This document shows positions 23,670-36,299 of a DNA stretch of 64,000 nt, piece by piece. The translations under genes and the position numbers were made by a program. This DNA is from Monomorium pharaonis (lineage: Eukaryota; Arthropoda; Insecta; Hymenoptera; Formicidae): positions 21,857,136-21,921,135 of the forward strand of contig NC_050472.1 in NCBI RefSeq assembly GCF_013373865.1. The letters run 5' to 3'. The notes under the pieces were generated by a model. That model searched no databases and was not told where the DNA came from. It was given only the letters and a program-made list of their open reading frames with translations. The number at the start of each line of letters is the position of its first letter. Positions within the stretch are counted from its first letter, which is position 1.

Positions 23670-23707
23670 ATTATTTTCAAGACAATGTCAAATGTCTTGA
23701 AAATAAT
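23670..23707. repeat. Perfect 15-bp hairpin beside the TIR element
   Basis: ATTATTTTCAAGACA and its exact reverse complement TGTCTTGAAAATAAT are separated by an 8-nt loop. It starts eight bases beyond the end of the element at 23422-23662. The stem is too short for a microRNA precursor. Confidence 0.85.
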
Positions 23708-25714
23708 GTTAAAAGTTTATCGTCGACTGTATTCTGTATTATTAAAAGTTCCAATAAAGAAATATTAATTGGAGAATGCAGCAATTAGACAATGACAAAG
23801 TGTGCTAAATTCTGATTGATTTATTTTAATGATAGTTCCCATCGCCTTATCTAATCGCTAGTTTGCTCTCGTTCTTCAGCTCTGTGTTCGTAAAGTTGGC
23901 TCCAGCCGCTCATCCATAACACAAGTTTCCTAATGCAAACTTGCCTTTAACAAACTATGAAGTGTCAATGGATTAGCGAGCGGCCGATACGCCACATAAT
24001 TTGGAGAAGAAGACGCAGCTGCAAGGAATATAAATCTGTACGACAATGTGTATGCCCATTCTACGCGGTTACTGCACCCGTTTTAATAAAGAAACTTGCA
24101 ACTCCATAATAGCTCTATAACAAAACTACGAATCGCTGTTGTAAATAGTTGTCCGAAGATTTTCCACAATTTTATCCCGTAAACAATTCTTGTGTAAAAG
24201 ATTTTATCTGCTTTGCCGCGTTGCAATATGGTTGCATAATTTGTATAAAAATATCTGAAATTCATATATTATAGAAATTGATTGCTTATAAAATATATAT
24301 TTATTTATCTCAGGCAAATGTTTCAAAAAAATATTTTAATTTAGAGCACAAAAATGTCATCTATTTTTGAGAAATTTTTTAAACTAGAATGAATAAAAAA
24401 TACTGTAAATTATTAAAATAATGCAGTTTTTATGAACAAATATCAATTTTTTTTAAACAAAACAGATTGAATTTAACATACATACAAAATAAGTTATAAT
24501 TTATAAATTTCGCATTAATCTTAGTTTATGCGATAAATACATTCTTATATGTATATGCAAAAGTTGAAATTGGAAGAAGATTGAAGCAGCTTCAATAGTA
24601 GCTTTAGTAGTTTCTGAGAAATCATGTCTCAACTAATAAATATTTAGCCATACCAACATTTGTACATATTTACTAAGTATGTAGAAGTAGATGTGTAGAA
24701 AAATATGTGCAGCAATTTTCTTTAAAAAAGTTTCATAAAAACAAGTTAACTTTATCATGCTTGATCTAATATTTTATACAAATAAATAACTTTTTATCTT
24801 TATAAAAATTACAAGTGCTTTCAATTACAAATCTCTATCCGTTATCTAATTGTTATCTAATGATCAAATAAGATATTTAAAAATATAAATGTACAAGATA
24901 TTGCAGTGTATCCAAGACGAAAATATTTCGTTATCAATTAATATAATTAATATAATCAATATATATCTTTGTTTTATATAAGCTGCCGAATCTATGGTCA
25001 AATCTCAAGTAAGTTTACAAATAGTTTCAAATTATATATGTGCTATTAATTATCTTTGTACTTTAAATTCTCTTTGATTTATTATATATTATAGTAAGAA
25101 ATAGCATTATAGTTAATATTTAGTGACATTATAGTGAATATTTCGCTTGTAATTCGAAACAAATTTGAAACAGCACAACGTTCTGATCGCATGGAGTGAA
25201 AGATAATCCGGATAATCAAATGTTGACATAATGTAGATAGATATAATCCCGGAAATATCCCGTTCAGGGCAATATTAATAATATTATACGAAAAGTATAT
25301 GTTGAACTATATGCTACAGCAATAATAGATTTGTCGTAAAAAATGAAATTTGTAAAGGATTTTAATAATTCAAAATCTTATAATTAAATCTTAAATCTCA
25401 TAATTATCAAGATTTCGACAATTATTGTAAAATGAGAACACTAAAAAGAAGAATTTGATAGAACAATAATCAAGCTTTTGTAAAATAATTTTAATTAAAT
25501 GTTTTGTCAATATAATCAAATATTTAGTAATTATATTTTTGTCTTCCAAAATTGTCTTGTAAATTTTTTAAAATTTATAAAACATCTTGTTTCGTATCTT
25601 CTTCGGTATAGTGAAGAAAAATGTAATATTTCTTTAAACCTGTGTTTGTATCAACAAAACAAAATATTAATAGCAACCAGTAATAATTAAACTTCTCTCG
25701 ATAAAGTTATTATT
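23708..25714. other. Non-coding AT-rich stretch
   Basis: No supportable gene. A somewhat GC-richer patch at 23,840-24,080 has no long open frame. The remainder is low-complexity AT-rich sequence. Confidence 0.6.
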
Positions 25715-25860
25715 ACTGTAATAATCAATTTACTAAATATTACTAAATATTTGATATATGTAACTGAATATTAAATAAATACTATTTCACTAAAGCTAAA
25801 TAATTATCATCTAAGTCCAATTATTATTATCATCGAACTTTTTTTCAGTATATAAACACC
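25715..25860. repeat. Dispersed AT-rich repeat, copy A
   Basis: Shares TACTAAATATTACTAAATAT followed by TT, then CAxTAAAGCT, ATTATTATxATxGAACT and TTTTTCxxGTATA, in the same order as the copy at 27,286-27,536. A TATATAAA at 25,851-25,858 lies at its right end, just before the CpG-rich island. Confidence 0.55.
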
Positions 25861-25920
25861 TTTTTGTATTGCACAGCATCACGAATATTGCATTAATTAC
25901 AATTACAATAGGCTACAAGT

Positions 25921-27190
25921 GGCAATCTCGCGCGACTCCGTCGCGATCGAGTAGCTCGCCGTTAATCGAAATACTTTAGCGGCGTCGAGAGTCGCCGATG
26001 ATTATGAGGGAAAGTAGGTGAATTGATAACACCCGACTCTATATGAGAAACGATTCATCCCCCTGTAGACTGAAAAGTGGCGAACGTTCCTGCGCAAGCG
26101 TGCGTCTCGGAACGGGGGGTTGACGACGGTACACGGCGTCGCGACGCTCGCCGGCGCTCACTTGAATCCTCGCCGCGTGTTCGTCGGGCGATTCGCCTTG
26201 AAAGACCGTGTCCGAGAGACGAGAGACAGTGGGGAAGGAAGTTTCGGCCGGCTCGCGGCACGAACGCACATCGATCGCGGATCGATGCTACGCGCAAAAT
26301 CCATGTCGTCACGACGATCGATCGAGACGCACGTGACCTACCTGTTCCTCCTCGAGCTAGATCACGATTGTCCGCACGTATCCCGTGCGAATACGTAATG
26401 CTGCGCGAGAGTGCCGAGGGGAGCGAGTGAACACACGGACAGGACGTGGGTCGAAGGCGCGACGGCCGGAGGGACGTCGGGCGCGGAAATGCCTCGGTGG
26501 ATTGTGGCCATCGAGTGTCCGGTGATTTAACGGCAGGGTTTCACCCCTTCGCGAGCTTCCGTCGGACACCCACCCCGGATTGCGAGCCGGCCGAGCTGGC
26601 CCCGTGTACGCCTATCGCCAAGGACGATCGCGCGCTATTGTTGAACGCGGATTACGGTCTAGGACGATCAAATCGATTGGAGTGGACGCGGTGATCTCCA
26701 GCGACGATCGTGGACGATCGCGGACATACACGCAAGAGCGCGCTCGAAAGGGACGCTCGAGGGTAGTGCTCGGGACTGCTTTTACCGGGATTCCTGCTGA
26801 ACTTCGAGTGACTCTGCCGACTGACTCTAACCGAATCATCGATGTGCCAGCGCCGCGAAGCGACCCACGACCGTCGGTCGTCACGCCGTGAGGTGACAGT
26901 CGTCGCGTGCCGTTCGGAAAACCTGGCGCCGCCGACGCGTGCACGGATAATGGAAGTAAGAACTCGCGTTCGTGCGTCCGCGTGGAGCACTAAGGGTTGA
27001 AGTTTCGGAGTTCCGGTGGCCTACTTCGGCACTGTCCTCCGGACGGAGGGCGCGCGAGGTGAGGTTTATTACTTGCTTACTTGTTGCCGTGCCTTCCGGG
27101 CGGGGATATCCGATCACGTCGATTATCCGAAGAGGCGAGATTTTCGGCACGTCGACGTTCTATCGCCGGAGACAATGCGATGATTAATTC
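25921..27190. promoter_or_regulatory. Large CpG-rich island: candidate promoter and 5' UTR exon
   Basis: About 1.27 kb of GC-rich, CpG-dense sequence with abrupt borders in an AT-rich region. Many overlapping arginine-rich frames are open on both strands, but this is the normal by-product of high GC; none shows a domain, and frames on opposite strands are equally long. Good plus-strand donors are AA|GTAAGA after 26,955 and GAG|GTGAGG after 27,058, and a TATATAAA sits at 25,851-25,858 about 70 bp before the island. Working interpretation: a 5' non-coding exon with its promoter, possibly of the receptor gene 34 kb to the right, or of a gene on the other strand. Confidence 0.4.
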
Positions 27191-27285
27191 GAAGGATTAA
27201 TTAGAAGTCGTTCTATTTTTTTTTCCTATATATGTCTAGTTAAAAATGCGAATTTACCTTGAAAATTGGTGTGTTAATTATTTTC

Positions 27286-27536
27286 ACTGAAATGTTTGTA
27301 ATTTAAGTGTGAATTATAATAAACTTTGGTGAAATAATTTTTACTGAATATTTAATTAATATAATCAGATATTATATAAAAACTGTTGACTATTATTACG
27401 TCTTGCTACTATTAATGTAATTACTAAATATTACTAAATATTTAGTTATATTAATCAAACGTTTGATTAAAATTATTTCATCAAAGCTTGGTTGCTATTA
27501 TTATTGAACTCTTTTTCTAGGTATAAAATAAAAAGA
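27286..27536. repeat. Dispersed AT-rich inverted repeat, copy B
   Basis: Internally palindromic: CTTTGGTGAAATAATTTT at 27,325 pairs with AAAATTATTTCATCAAAG ending at about 27,487, and inverted similarity continues on both sides. It shares a block in the same order with copy A on the other side of the CpG-rich island and, inverted, with copy C near 33,120. Confidence 0.55.
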
Positions 27537-30500
27537 TTTGCTTTTATCCCGCAATTAAATTAGAAGCATTTAAATTTGTTATCTTTCCGAAAATACGCTA
27601 AACATAAAAAAATCCAAATTTTTATTTCGTAATAATCAATCAAAAATGATAATCTTGATCTTATAATTTCAATAAGTTTTGTCTCTTTAAGAATAATGAA
27701 TCGAAATGTTATATTATTTTCTTGCAAGTATCTTTTACAAGCAATATGTCTTAAACCATAGATAAAAACAAAATTATATATTTAATCGGGCATAATTAAT
27801 GATTAACATCAAATTTATCTTTTATTTCACTTTGATCACATATTAGATGTAATAATGTAGTAAGAAAATAAGTTGTAGACATTTTTAACAACTATTTAAA
27901 TCGCACGACACAAGAGATAAGTTAAAAAGTATATAATATTTGATCTAGAGTTTAAATGTCTTATGTCCAACTGACGTTGTTCACAATTCAGTTTCCAGTT
28001 CGCCGCACAGTTTTGCAGTTCGTCGCGTTGTTGCACTTCATATTTTGTTCGTACTACACGTCATGTCATAAAATATAAATAGGCTACCGATATAATGTGA
28101 CAGCGACGTTGTAATCGGCCTCACCTCACAGCGAAGCATGCAATATGAGAAATACACATATCGCGTACTCGCAAAAATATTTCATGTATTCCAAACATCA
28201 TTACACTTGCTAGGTATTCCTATTGAAATACCTTGCGAAATTTAAAAAAAACAAATCTGAATATAATTCATATGTACACTATTGTCAGGAAGTTTTTGGA
28301 CTGACGCTATATTTGCTATTATTTTTAAAGTTTAATATTACCTAAAATTAGATTTTGTTTGTTAGATTTTGACCGAATTGTTAATAATGTTCTATAAGTC
28401 GAGATCCAATAATCAAAACTTAATTTGTATTTATATAGTAATCTACTTTGAAAATAGTAACATATAAATCCTTGGTCCTTTCTGACCGTAGCACATATAT
28501 TTCAATTTTCTACCTTGATTTGAATCCTTCGCTTCTCTTATTTGAATCCTTATCATATTTGCTCAATCTAATTGTCTTAAAAAATAATTAAACGTTTATT
28601 ACACTTGCTCGATCTCATCGCGTCGGATTCACTGTCAATGCGAGAGAATTGTACCATCCTGTCTAACGTTAGATGTACGGTGCGACGGAATCACACGAGT
28701 TTTAAAACCATCCGCAAGAGTTACAGTCTCACGCGATCGCAGCAACTGCCGATGTAAACGAACTTTAGATCGCTTTATTCTGCTCGGTCAAGCGGCATCG
28801 AGGTCGTGACTGACAGGCCGAGCGGGTTTCGAGCAGGAAAAAAAAGAGAATCTCTGACAAAATATGGCTATCGCGATTGTCCTGTGAAGAGGCGCATTAT
28901 CGGATCTGCTTTTTTTTTCTTCTTTTGCCCTTTTTTCGACGCAATGGCCATGACCTACGATCGACTGATCGTCAGAATCGATAAAACGCGATAGTAATCA
29001 GCTCAATGTATCGTGCTGTATTCGAAACATGCTGCATTGTCACATATCGTCCATCATCGCTCATGTGAAGTCATTTCAAGAACGAGATACGAATGCGATT
29101 TGTACCTGTCTGGTTGGCTTCTTATTAACGTTACGTAATTGGCACCAAATTGATGGAAATAATATGTTTAACGTTTGGAATTAATTATATAAACCTGAAA
29201 TAATAAAATAGTAGCAGTTGAAGAAGATATTAATTCTTATTTCGATTAATTATTAATAATCGAAATTAATGTTTCATGAATATTTTAATGAGATTATGTT
29301 CAAATTATAAACTTGTATGCACGAAGTGATCATTAGTACTGTATTAGATTCTTTTTCCCTTCATAGAGTGCTGTATCTCTCAATTTTTTTATCAGCAAGT
29401 GTAAACGAAGGGTATTCATACGAGAGATTATTGGAGAATGATTGTGATTGTCGAAGGATTCTCGTTAGCGTGTCCTTTGCTCACCTTTGGTAGGACGGTC
29501 GATAAATATCGATTAGCTTATACTTTGTGGATGTACAAACCTACACCTACATATTTTCTTGTCATGGCCATTCGCACGATGAGTACTCATGATCCGAGAA
29601 GAGTTACTTTCCCGATAATACGATAAAATTATGAGCAATCAATAATGCTGCGTTCGACAAATAAAAAATAAAAATGTATTTTAATCCAAATTTAATAAAC
29701 GGAAATATAAAATTTTTTGGATGATTGGTTATTGAAATTGATTATTGAAATATTATTGAAATTGGTTATTGAAATATTATTTTATACTTTTCCTTATTTT
29801 TCAAATGCTATATATATATTTTTTTTTCTCGATATTCTTATATTATATAAACAGACAGTTCGCAAGTTAATTTACTTTTAAGATTAATATTGATTTTTTG
29901 AAAACTAGGATAATTTATCGCGTATACGATAAAACGCGTAAGGAAGTTTAATATTTGCACTTGTAGTACTTTCAGCACCGTTTTCAATGTTACCGAAAAC
30001 TGTGTCAGGTAAAATTTGCTTGGCATTGGCGGAGACACGTAATATAACACTTAAATCTTTTCCGAGGTCATGGATCTTGAAACTACAAGAGATTAATTGC
30101 GCAAAATTTGCAGTTTTTCTTCTTAAAATATGAATGACAATTTCATTTGTTTTTAATTTACTTTAGAACCTGTCCCATTTTTTCTAAAAAAAAAAAAAAT
30201 CCTGTGAAAATCACTCGATTGCGTTTAACAATAAAGCTGCTATGCAACGGTTCTATTGCAAAAATCGTTATAACATACAATATTTGATAGAATACACAAA
30301 GGTGAATCGCGGAATTTGTTAAGAACAAAAAGTTCACGTTTCTGGAAATATTCGCATACGTTCGCGAATAGAAGTGATTCGATAAAATCTGTTTCAATTC
30401 CCATTGACAACCTTGTGTATCAAATATTCCAACGTGATATAGAATGTTGAATGTTTTTATGTGTCATCTGATGCATACATATAATTTTTGATAACGACAT

Positions 30501-32389
30501 GATATTTTATATGTAAACATTTGAAAAATAAAATGTGTGTGTATCCGTATAAAATATTGAGATCTAGATATACGTAAAGTAGAAAAAAATTGTATCTTGA
30601 GGAAAATAATTTTTAGTGATTATGAAAAGATATCAATACAGTTTTATAATAAAGCGAAAATGTTTAAATAAAACACTTGTAAGACATAGTTTTGATTAAA
30701 CTTCGTTTTAAAACAAAAATAAAATTTTACGTGTCAGAATATCTATATATCTTGGAAATTGTTCAATTTTCGAAAATATTGATTGGCTGACAAGCTTTAA
30801 AAATTGATTAAAAATTAATTGTGGAATTATATAAGCTGAAATGGGAAAACGGTACGTTTTAAACGTACCTTGTATGTTCATTAGTAAATACCATTGCCTT
30901 TATTGCGCAAATTATACACGTGGCATCTCATCCCCGTTCTCCAAGCATCGCACCATCTAAACGCGAATCATGCACTATGAAAACCGGCGACCGAATTCAT
31001 TTGAATACCGCGTTTAATTTCGCATGCCGTATCATAACTATCCCGGCAATAAGCATCACACTGAAGATTCGCATCCGTGAACTCTGAGGCAAGTTTGATT
31101 TTAAACGAATATTTCTTACAGACGGCACAGCCGTATTTACAGAACGGCCGTCGATGTTGTTAACGCGTTGCATGCGTGAAATATTAAAACGTTATTTGCG
31201 CTACAGTTTAATCAGACTTCGCACTGACAGGGTTGTTAATATCGTATGTGACGGATAACTGGCGGTTTAAATATTCATCGACACATTGCGGTACAAAGTG
31301 CTCGCAGTACCGTGAGAAATACAGGGGCGAGTGTCTTTGCGCGGAAATATGTGAGCATGACGAGCAACCGTGAACTGCTAATTTCGCGGAGTTTCATGTT
31401 TAACGTGGCGTACTTCCTGCACGAGGCGAAGGTGATGAATAAATTCTTCCGCGGTATCTCCAGACCACAGAGTTATGAATTAAATAACAAGTCCGTAATA
31501 GTATCTCTTGTTAAGTATATTTAACTTATTGTCGCTAAGTGAGATTTAATATGTAAAAGAACACTTTATGTCACGATACACATGTGTGCGTATTCACATG
31601 TGTTTTGAAATAGTGCATAGAATTTTCAGTTGGTAATAGAAATCTCTAATTTCTCTAAATCAGGGTTTTCCCAATTTATGTGGATTGCGATTTGTCTAGC
31701 ATCAGGAATTATGAAAGAGCAAGAGAAAAAAAGTGAATTATTTACTTGTTTTATTTTATTTCTACTTTTTAGTCTTTTATTGAATATAACTATACAAATC
31801 TGTTTTTACCAACATATGAAGTGTAAAGATTTGGAGCACGTATTTATATTTTATTTCTATTGATAATATTTTTGACGTCACATTAAAATGAACTATTTTT
31901 ATATACAAAGAGTTCAATAATTGTAGTTTATTTCAAAATTTGGTTTCGATTTCTGTCATGGCTAAGAAAAATTTTCGTGAACCATCAAAAATTGATTGAT
32001 CACGACGCACGCTTTAAGAATCTCTGCTTTAAACGATAGAATTTCCATTTTCGTTCAAGGTAATTGCTTAAGACTTTACAGAGTATATAACCTTTTTTGC
32101 AGAAATCTAATTATTTAGCCTGCAAAAATGAATGCATTAGAAAGGGTTATTTGAGTATTAGCATTTTTCATATCTAATACGTTATTATATGCCTCTATTT
32201 TCTATTCTTTACATTTAAATATTTTTATACACAAGTTTAAATATATAATTGGGAGCAAAATGAATTAAAAATAGAGACGGAGAGAGGGAGAGAGAAAGGA
32301 AAAAGGAATTAAAAATGTTCAAACTCTCTTACTCTGGATATTAAAGTTCGAATATGTGCCTAACCATTCATCTACACATATTTCCCCGG
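27537..32389. other. Non-coding stretch with GC-richer patches
   Basis: Patches of higher GC at about 27,970-28,150 (with CAGTTCG(C/T)CGC present twice), 28,600-29,100 and 30,860-31,460. A frame at 31,312-31,524 has good GC at third positions in its first half but no recognisable domain; it is not called. A tandem repeat and a GA-rich tract (32,274-32,310) are also present. Confidence 0.5.
29725..29781. repeat. Short tandem repeat, TTATTGAAA units
   Basis: Five units of 11-13 bases built on TTATTGAAA, spaced by TTGG, TTGA or TA. Probably simple slippage. Confidence 0.8.
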
Positions 32390-33010
32390 ATATTCAATGT
32401 TCGCTTCAATCGACTCTCTTGGAACTACCGGGGCACCGGACGTGAAACGCAAGGGGATACGAAAATCGATGTGCACGGGTAAAAGTTTCCGTGTCTCGGC
32501 CACGGTTCCCGCGGTTCTCGTTCGAACGAGAGAAGACGAGACATCCGACGAGTAGCGAGCGGGCCAATTTGACCGACGTCGAAACGCAATTACCAGCGAC
32601 GTCGGCGCCGGCACCATCGGCGGCGCATCGCAACCGAATTCGTTTCGCGCGCGCACATTTACCGTGAGAAAAATCGAAGAAAACAATTACGATTACCTCG
32701 ATATACCCGGGCGGCGCGGCACAGCCGGGGCACATTTCGCGAACTGGACGATAACGGGCACGAGAGGCGTCGGCACACGCCAACCTTTCGTGAATCGCGT
32801 TTAACCCAATACGGGAAAAGCGCGTCACGAATGGTCTCGGGAATAACAAGTAAGGGACGTGTTCTGGAAAGCAAGAACGTTACGAACAGCCTCATAAAAA
32901 ATGATGTTTGTGTTGTCCGTAGGAAACATTCCATACACGTTTATTTCTATCCATTATATTTCAAATGTACCTCGCGCGAAAGAAGCATAGCTCCTAATCG
33001 CTATAGAATT
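32390..33010. other. CpG-rich island
   Basis: Second-largest CpG-rich patch, containing CGACGTCGGCGCCGGC and GCGCGCGCAC stretches. Overlapping frames on the minus strand (32,372-32,934) have arginine-, serine- and alanine-rich products without domains. It could be regulatory DNA or an untranslated exon. Confidence 0.45.
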
Positions 33011-33119
33011 TAAAAAAAAGTCATATTTTATATAAATATTGTCTTTTGACACATAAATTTAAATATAAACTATTTTTAATGTTAAAAAACACGTAATAGA
33101 AGAGCTTGATATAATAATA

Positions 33120-33345
33120 ATCACAAATTTTAATGGAATAATTTCAATTAATTTTTAATTTAATTAAATAAACAAATATTTAGTAATATTTAGTAATTAT
33201 ATATTTATATCAATAGGATCAATAGTAATATAGTAATCAAACATGATAATAACTAATCGGTTACTGAATTAACGATTATTAAACAGTTACTATTACTATA
33301 AATTAAACGTTTAATTGAAATTGTTTTACCTTTTATAACTTATTT
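33120..33345. repeat. Dispersed AT-rich inverted repeat, copy C (inverted)
   Basis: Contains AATATTTAGTAATATTTAGT, the reverse complement of the block shared by copies A and B. It is also internally palindromic: AATTTCAATTAA at the left pairs with TTTAATTGAAATT at the right. Confidence 0.5.
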
Positions 33346-33772
33346 ATGTTACTTTAAAACTTAGTAATTATATATATTTATATATATATATATACATATA
33401 AAAGCTTAATTGTTATCAAAATCAATTTTGATAATAATCGACGATTAGTAAATTAAGTGACATTTTTAAGATAATTTTTCCATGGATTAAGAAAAGTGGA
33501 CCTTTAGTTGCAAATGTTAGTAGCTCAAAATACTTTGAAAAATTCATAGCTGTAATATTACAATGGAGATTTGTGCTTCTGCTTCAAATTTGAATAATAA
33601 GTATGGTAATATATTAGCTAGCTAGAGAATTAAATTTAAAAAATTTATTATTTGCGATTATTTTAACAATTATGAAAAGAGACTAAAGTAAAATTCTTAC
33701 ATATTTATTTAACACGGAAATAGCACATAAATTACACGAAAAGAATGGCTTTACCGCAGCATTAAAAAATTA

Positions 33773-33823
33773 GCACGCACGCACGCACACACACACGCGA
33801 GCGTGCGCACACCTACACGCACA
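33773..33823. repeat. CA/CG simple repeat
   Basis: GCACGCACGCAC, ACACACACAC and CGCGAGCGTGCGC runs directly next to the partial element at 33,821. Confidence 0.85.
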
Positions 33824-33915
33824 GATTTAAAAATAATTTTGTTGAACTATCAAAATAATTATGCAGGACACAAGATGAGAAAGATTGCAAAAAGTTTTGA
33901 CATTCTACCAATTCA
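33821..33915. mobile_element. Inverted-repeat element, family copy 2 (partial)
   Basis: CAGATTTAAAAATAATTTTG, continuing TTGAACTATCAAAATAATTATG, matches the left arm of the element at 21,980. AAAAGTTTTGACATT from its centre is also shared. The right arm is not found, so this copy is truncated. Confidence 0.65.
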
Positions 33916-35942
33916 TCTTATTTAGAATTAAATTATATTCAAAATTATATTTAGATCTAGTTAAACTTTTAAACTGAAGTGAAACCATTATATTGAAAAA
34001 AATTACAGAAACAAGAACATCACACAACAAAGTAAACCTTTTGCATTTACCACTGTTACATAGAATGCGTGTTAAAAAATTCAGACCATCGAACAATTAA
34101 CAAATGCCTGACAAACGGCAATAACACTATATATACCTTTTACGTCGTTACTGTTCGTTACACGTTTACAAAGTATTCACTGTTATTAGCTAACTGCAAA
34201 TTTTTTTCCTACATACGTGATATGATTGTTTTTTTTATATCTAGAGTTGAAAATTGTATCATAGATAAATGTTGATTTTTCTTGAATCTCCTTACACAGA
34301 CGAGCGCAAAAGTTGTGTAATTTACGTAATACACATATCATTCTACATGAGCGTACACGTCATCATCCCTTGAGCAATCTTGGAAAGCCACTTCTGTGCT
34401 GACTTGGATTGAGAGGAATATGAAACTACTACCTCCTTGCAAGTTTTCGTCGCACAAAATCGTAAATCGATAGTTTTGACTTCGAACTCTGGAGGTCTTT
34501 TCCGATACAGTTGATAATAGCTTACGCGCATGCATATGATAAGACACAACCAACCCATCATTTACGCGTTTGCTACAAACATTGTCCGATACTGACTTAT
34601 GGTTAGTTCGAGGAGAGAGAATTCATGCAATCAGTATCAGTGGCGCGTGTCCTTTGACTTCAAAGCGACGAAATATTACGGTACACCACAATATTCTTGA
34701 TATACTGTGTTAGTTATTGATTTTCCCAGAATCATAACATTTCTACTATGCATTTCTATCAATGTGCGCTTTTTTTTTTATTTAAGGGTAAGTTTACTTT
34801 TCTAACGTTAAAGATCAATCGAGAATGTAACTTAAAGGAAACGATTATTCCTTGACATAAAATCTGAGGTTCATTAAAATATCGTATCGTATCGGAATTT
34901 CCGATAATTACACGTGATAGGATTTTAATATATTGCGGAAGAGAATAAAAAGGAAAAAATTTTAAGTTTTATACTCCGTATGACGATTGTAAATTTCATA
35001 GCACAATAAATACAATTTTAAATAGCGAGAGATGATGATTTTACAAATCACAAACAATAAATAAATAATAATAAAACAAGTTATATTTAAGTTATAAACA
35101 ACCAGATAGATAATTTAAACTTTGTATTAAGAATATCTATTGTTCGCATAGATAAAACAATTAATTTATCATCTTTATTTCCTGTCATTCATCAAATCAT
35201 TCGTGAAATTAATTAATTGTGTGAAATACTAGCTTTGCTAAATCCGATATATTTACAATCGAAAGAGTTAATTAATCGCGCTAGTAGTAATTAATCATTT
35301 GTAGGAAATAATCGTGAATATAATCAAGGCTGTACATCAATGACTTTAATTTTTTACGCAATATTAAAAGTATTCCAAAATAAATGAATATTGAATATTC
35401 CATCTCTTGTATTTTAAATTTATTTTTAATACACGATCGATGTAACGCAGTTTCTCATTACTCAAATGACTCGATCCCATAATTCGTACATTATTTCGCG
35501 TTATCAATTTTTAATCTATAATCAAATCACATTTGAAACAGGATATTCGAATTTAAGCATCACTAAAGAGACAATTATCGTCCACAAAATAACGACGATT
35601 TATAATTGTTGCTTGCAGTTTAATTTCTTTTCAAAAATAAATCGCATTGATTTAAAAACTTTTAATATATACATGCATAAAAGATTTTTTTAAAAATTAA
35701 TTATTAAAACAAAGAAAAGGCTATGTCTTAAGACAAACTTTATCAGAATTCTTTAATTAAGTCGTAATTGCATGTATAACGAATATAAAACTAATTCTAT
35801 TCATTAAACCATATAAATCAAAACAATAGAATTCTTCAATAGAAATGCAACTGTAAATATAGGCACAACTGTAAATGTAAGAATACACGAAGGACAAAGA
35901 ATAGTTTTACTATATAAAGACATTAAAAAATTTATCTAGATA
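33916..35942. other. Non-coding stretch
   Basis: No supportable gene. Slightly GC-richer sequence at 34,340-34,700, otherwise AT-rich. Open frames at 34,069-34,275, 34,338-34,561 and 35,466-35,693 show no domain. Confidence 0.6.
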
Positions 35943-36093
35943 CATATCTAAAAATAATTTTGTTAGGTCAAAATAATTAGGACAATTAAATTAATAGCTA
36001 AAATATTCTAACCGTTTGTAATCTAGCTATCAAACTTGTGTGTCCTACATAATTATATTAATGGTCTAATAAAAATTTTAAATATTTTAGTTG
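35943..36093. mobile_element. Inverted-repeat element, family copy 3
   Basis: The left arm CATATCTAAAAATAATTTTG pairs with the right arm; GGAC and GTCC with TAATTAT mark the inner ends. Outer similarity to TCTAAAAATTTA continues to about 36,270, so the true outer end is uncertain, as for copy 1. Confidence 0.55.
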
Positions 36094-36299
36094 TATAAAT
36101 TTGCGCAATAAGTACCGCGCTGATTTATGTAACTCATTTTTATCATTTTGTTGTTTTAGGATTTTGTAATAATTAATAGGAGTCCTTTATTCATTTTTTA
36201 GTTTTGTTTAGACTACTAATAAAATTGTTGCTATATTTAGTTAAATTTTTAGATTCTTTAGACAATTTTTAAATATTTTTTACAACTATTCTTACCACG

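Noticed and set aside
26039..27187. About ten long arginine-rich open frames on both strands
   Set aside because: They overlap on both strands with similar lengths and no domains, as expected from GC-rich sequence poor in stop codons.
28012..28046. CAGTTCGCCGC / CAGTTCGTCGC direct duplication
   Set aside because: Too short to call a feature beyond a local duplication.
31312..31524. 70-codon frame with a coding-like start
   Set aside because: Begins with GTG, its second half is AT-driven, and there is no recognisable family. Possibly chance within a GC-rich patch.
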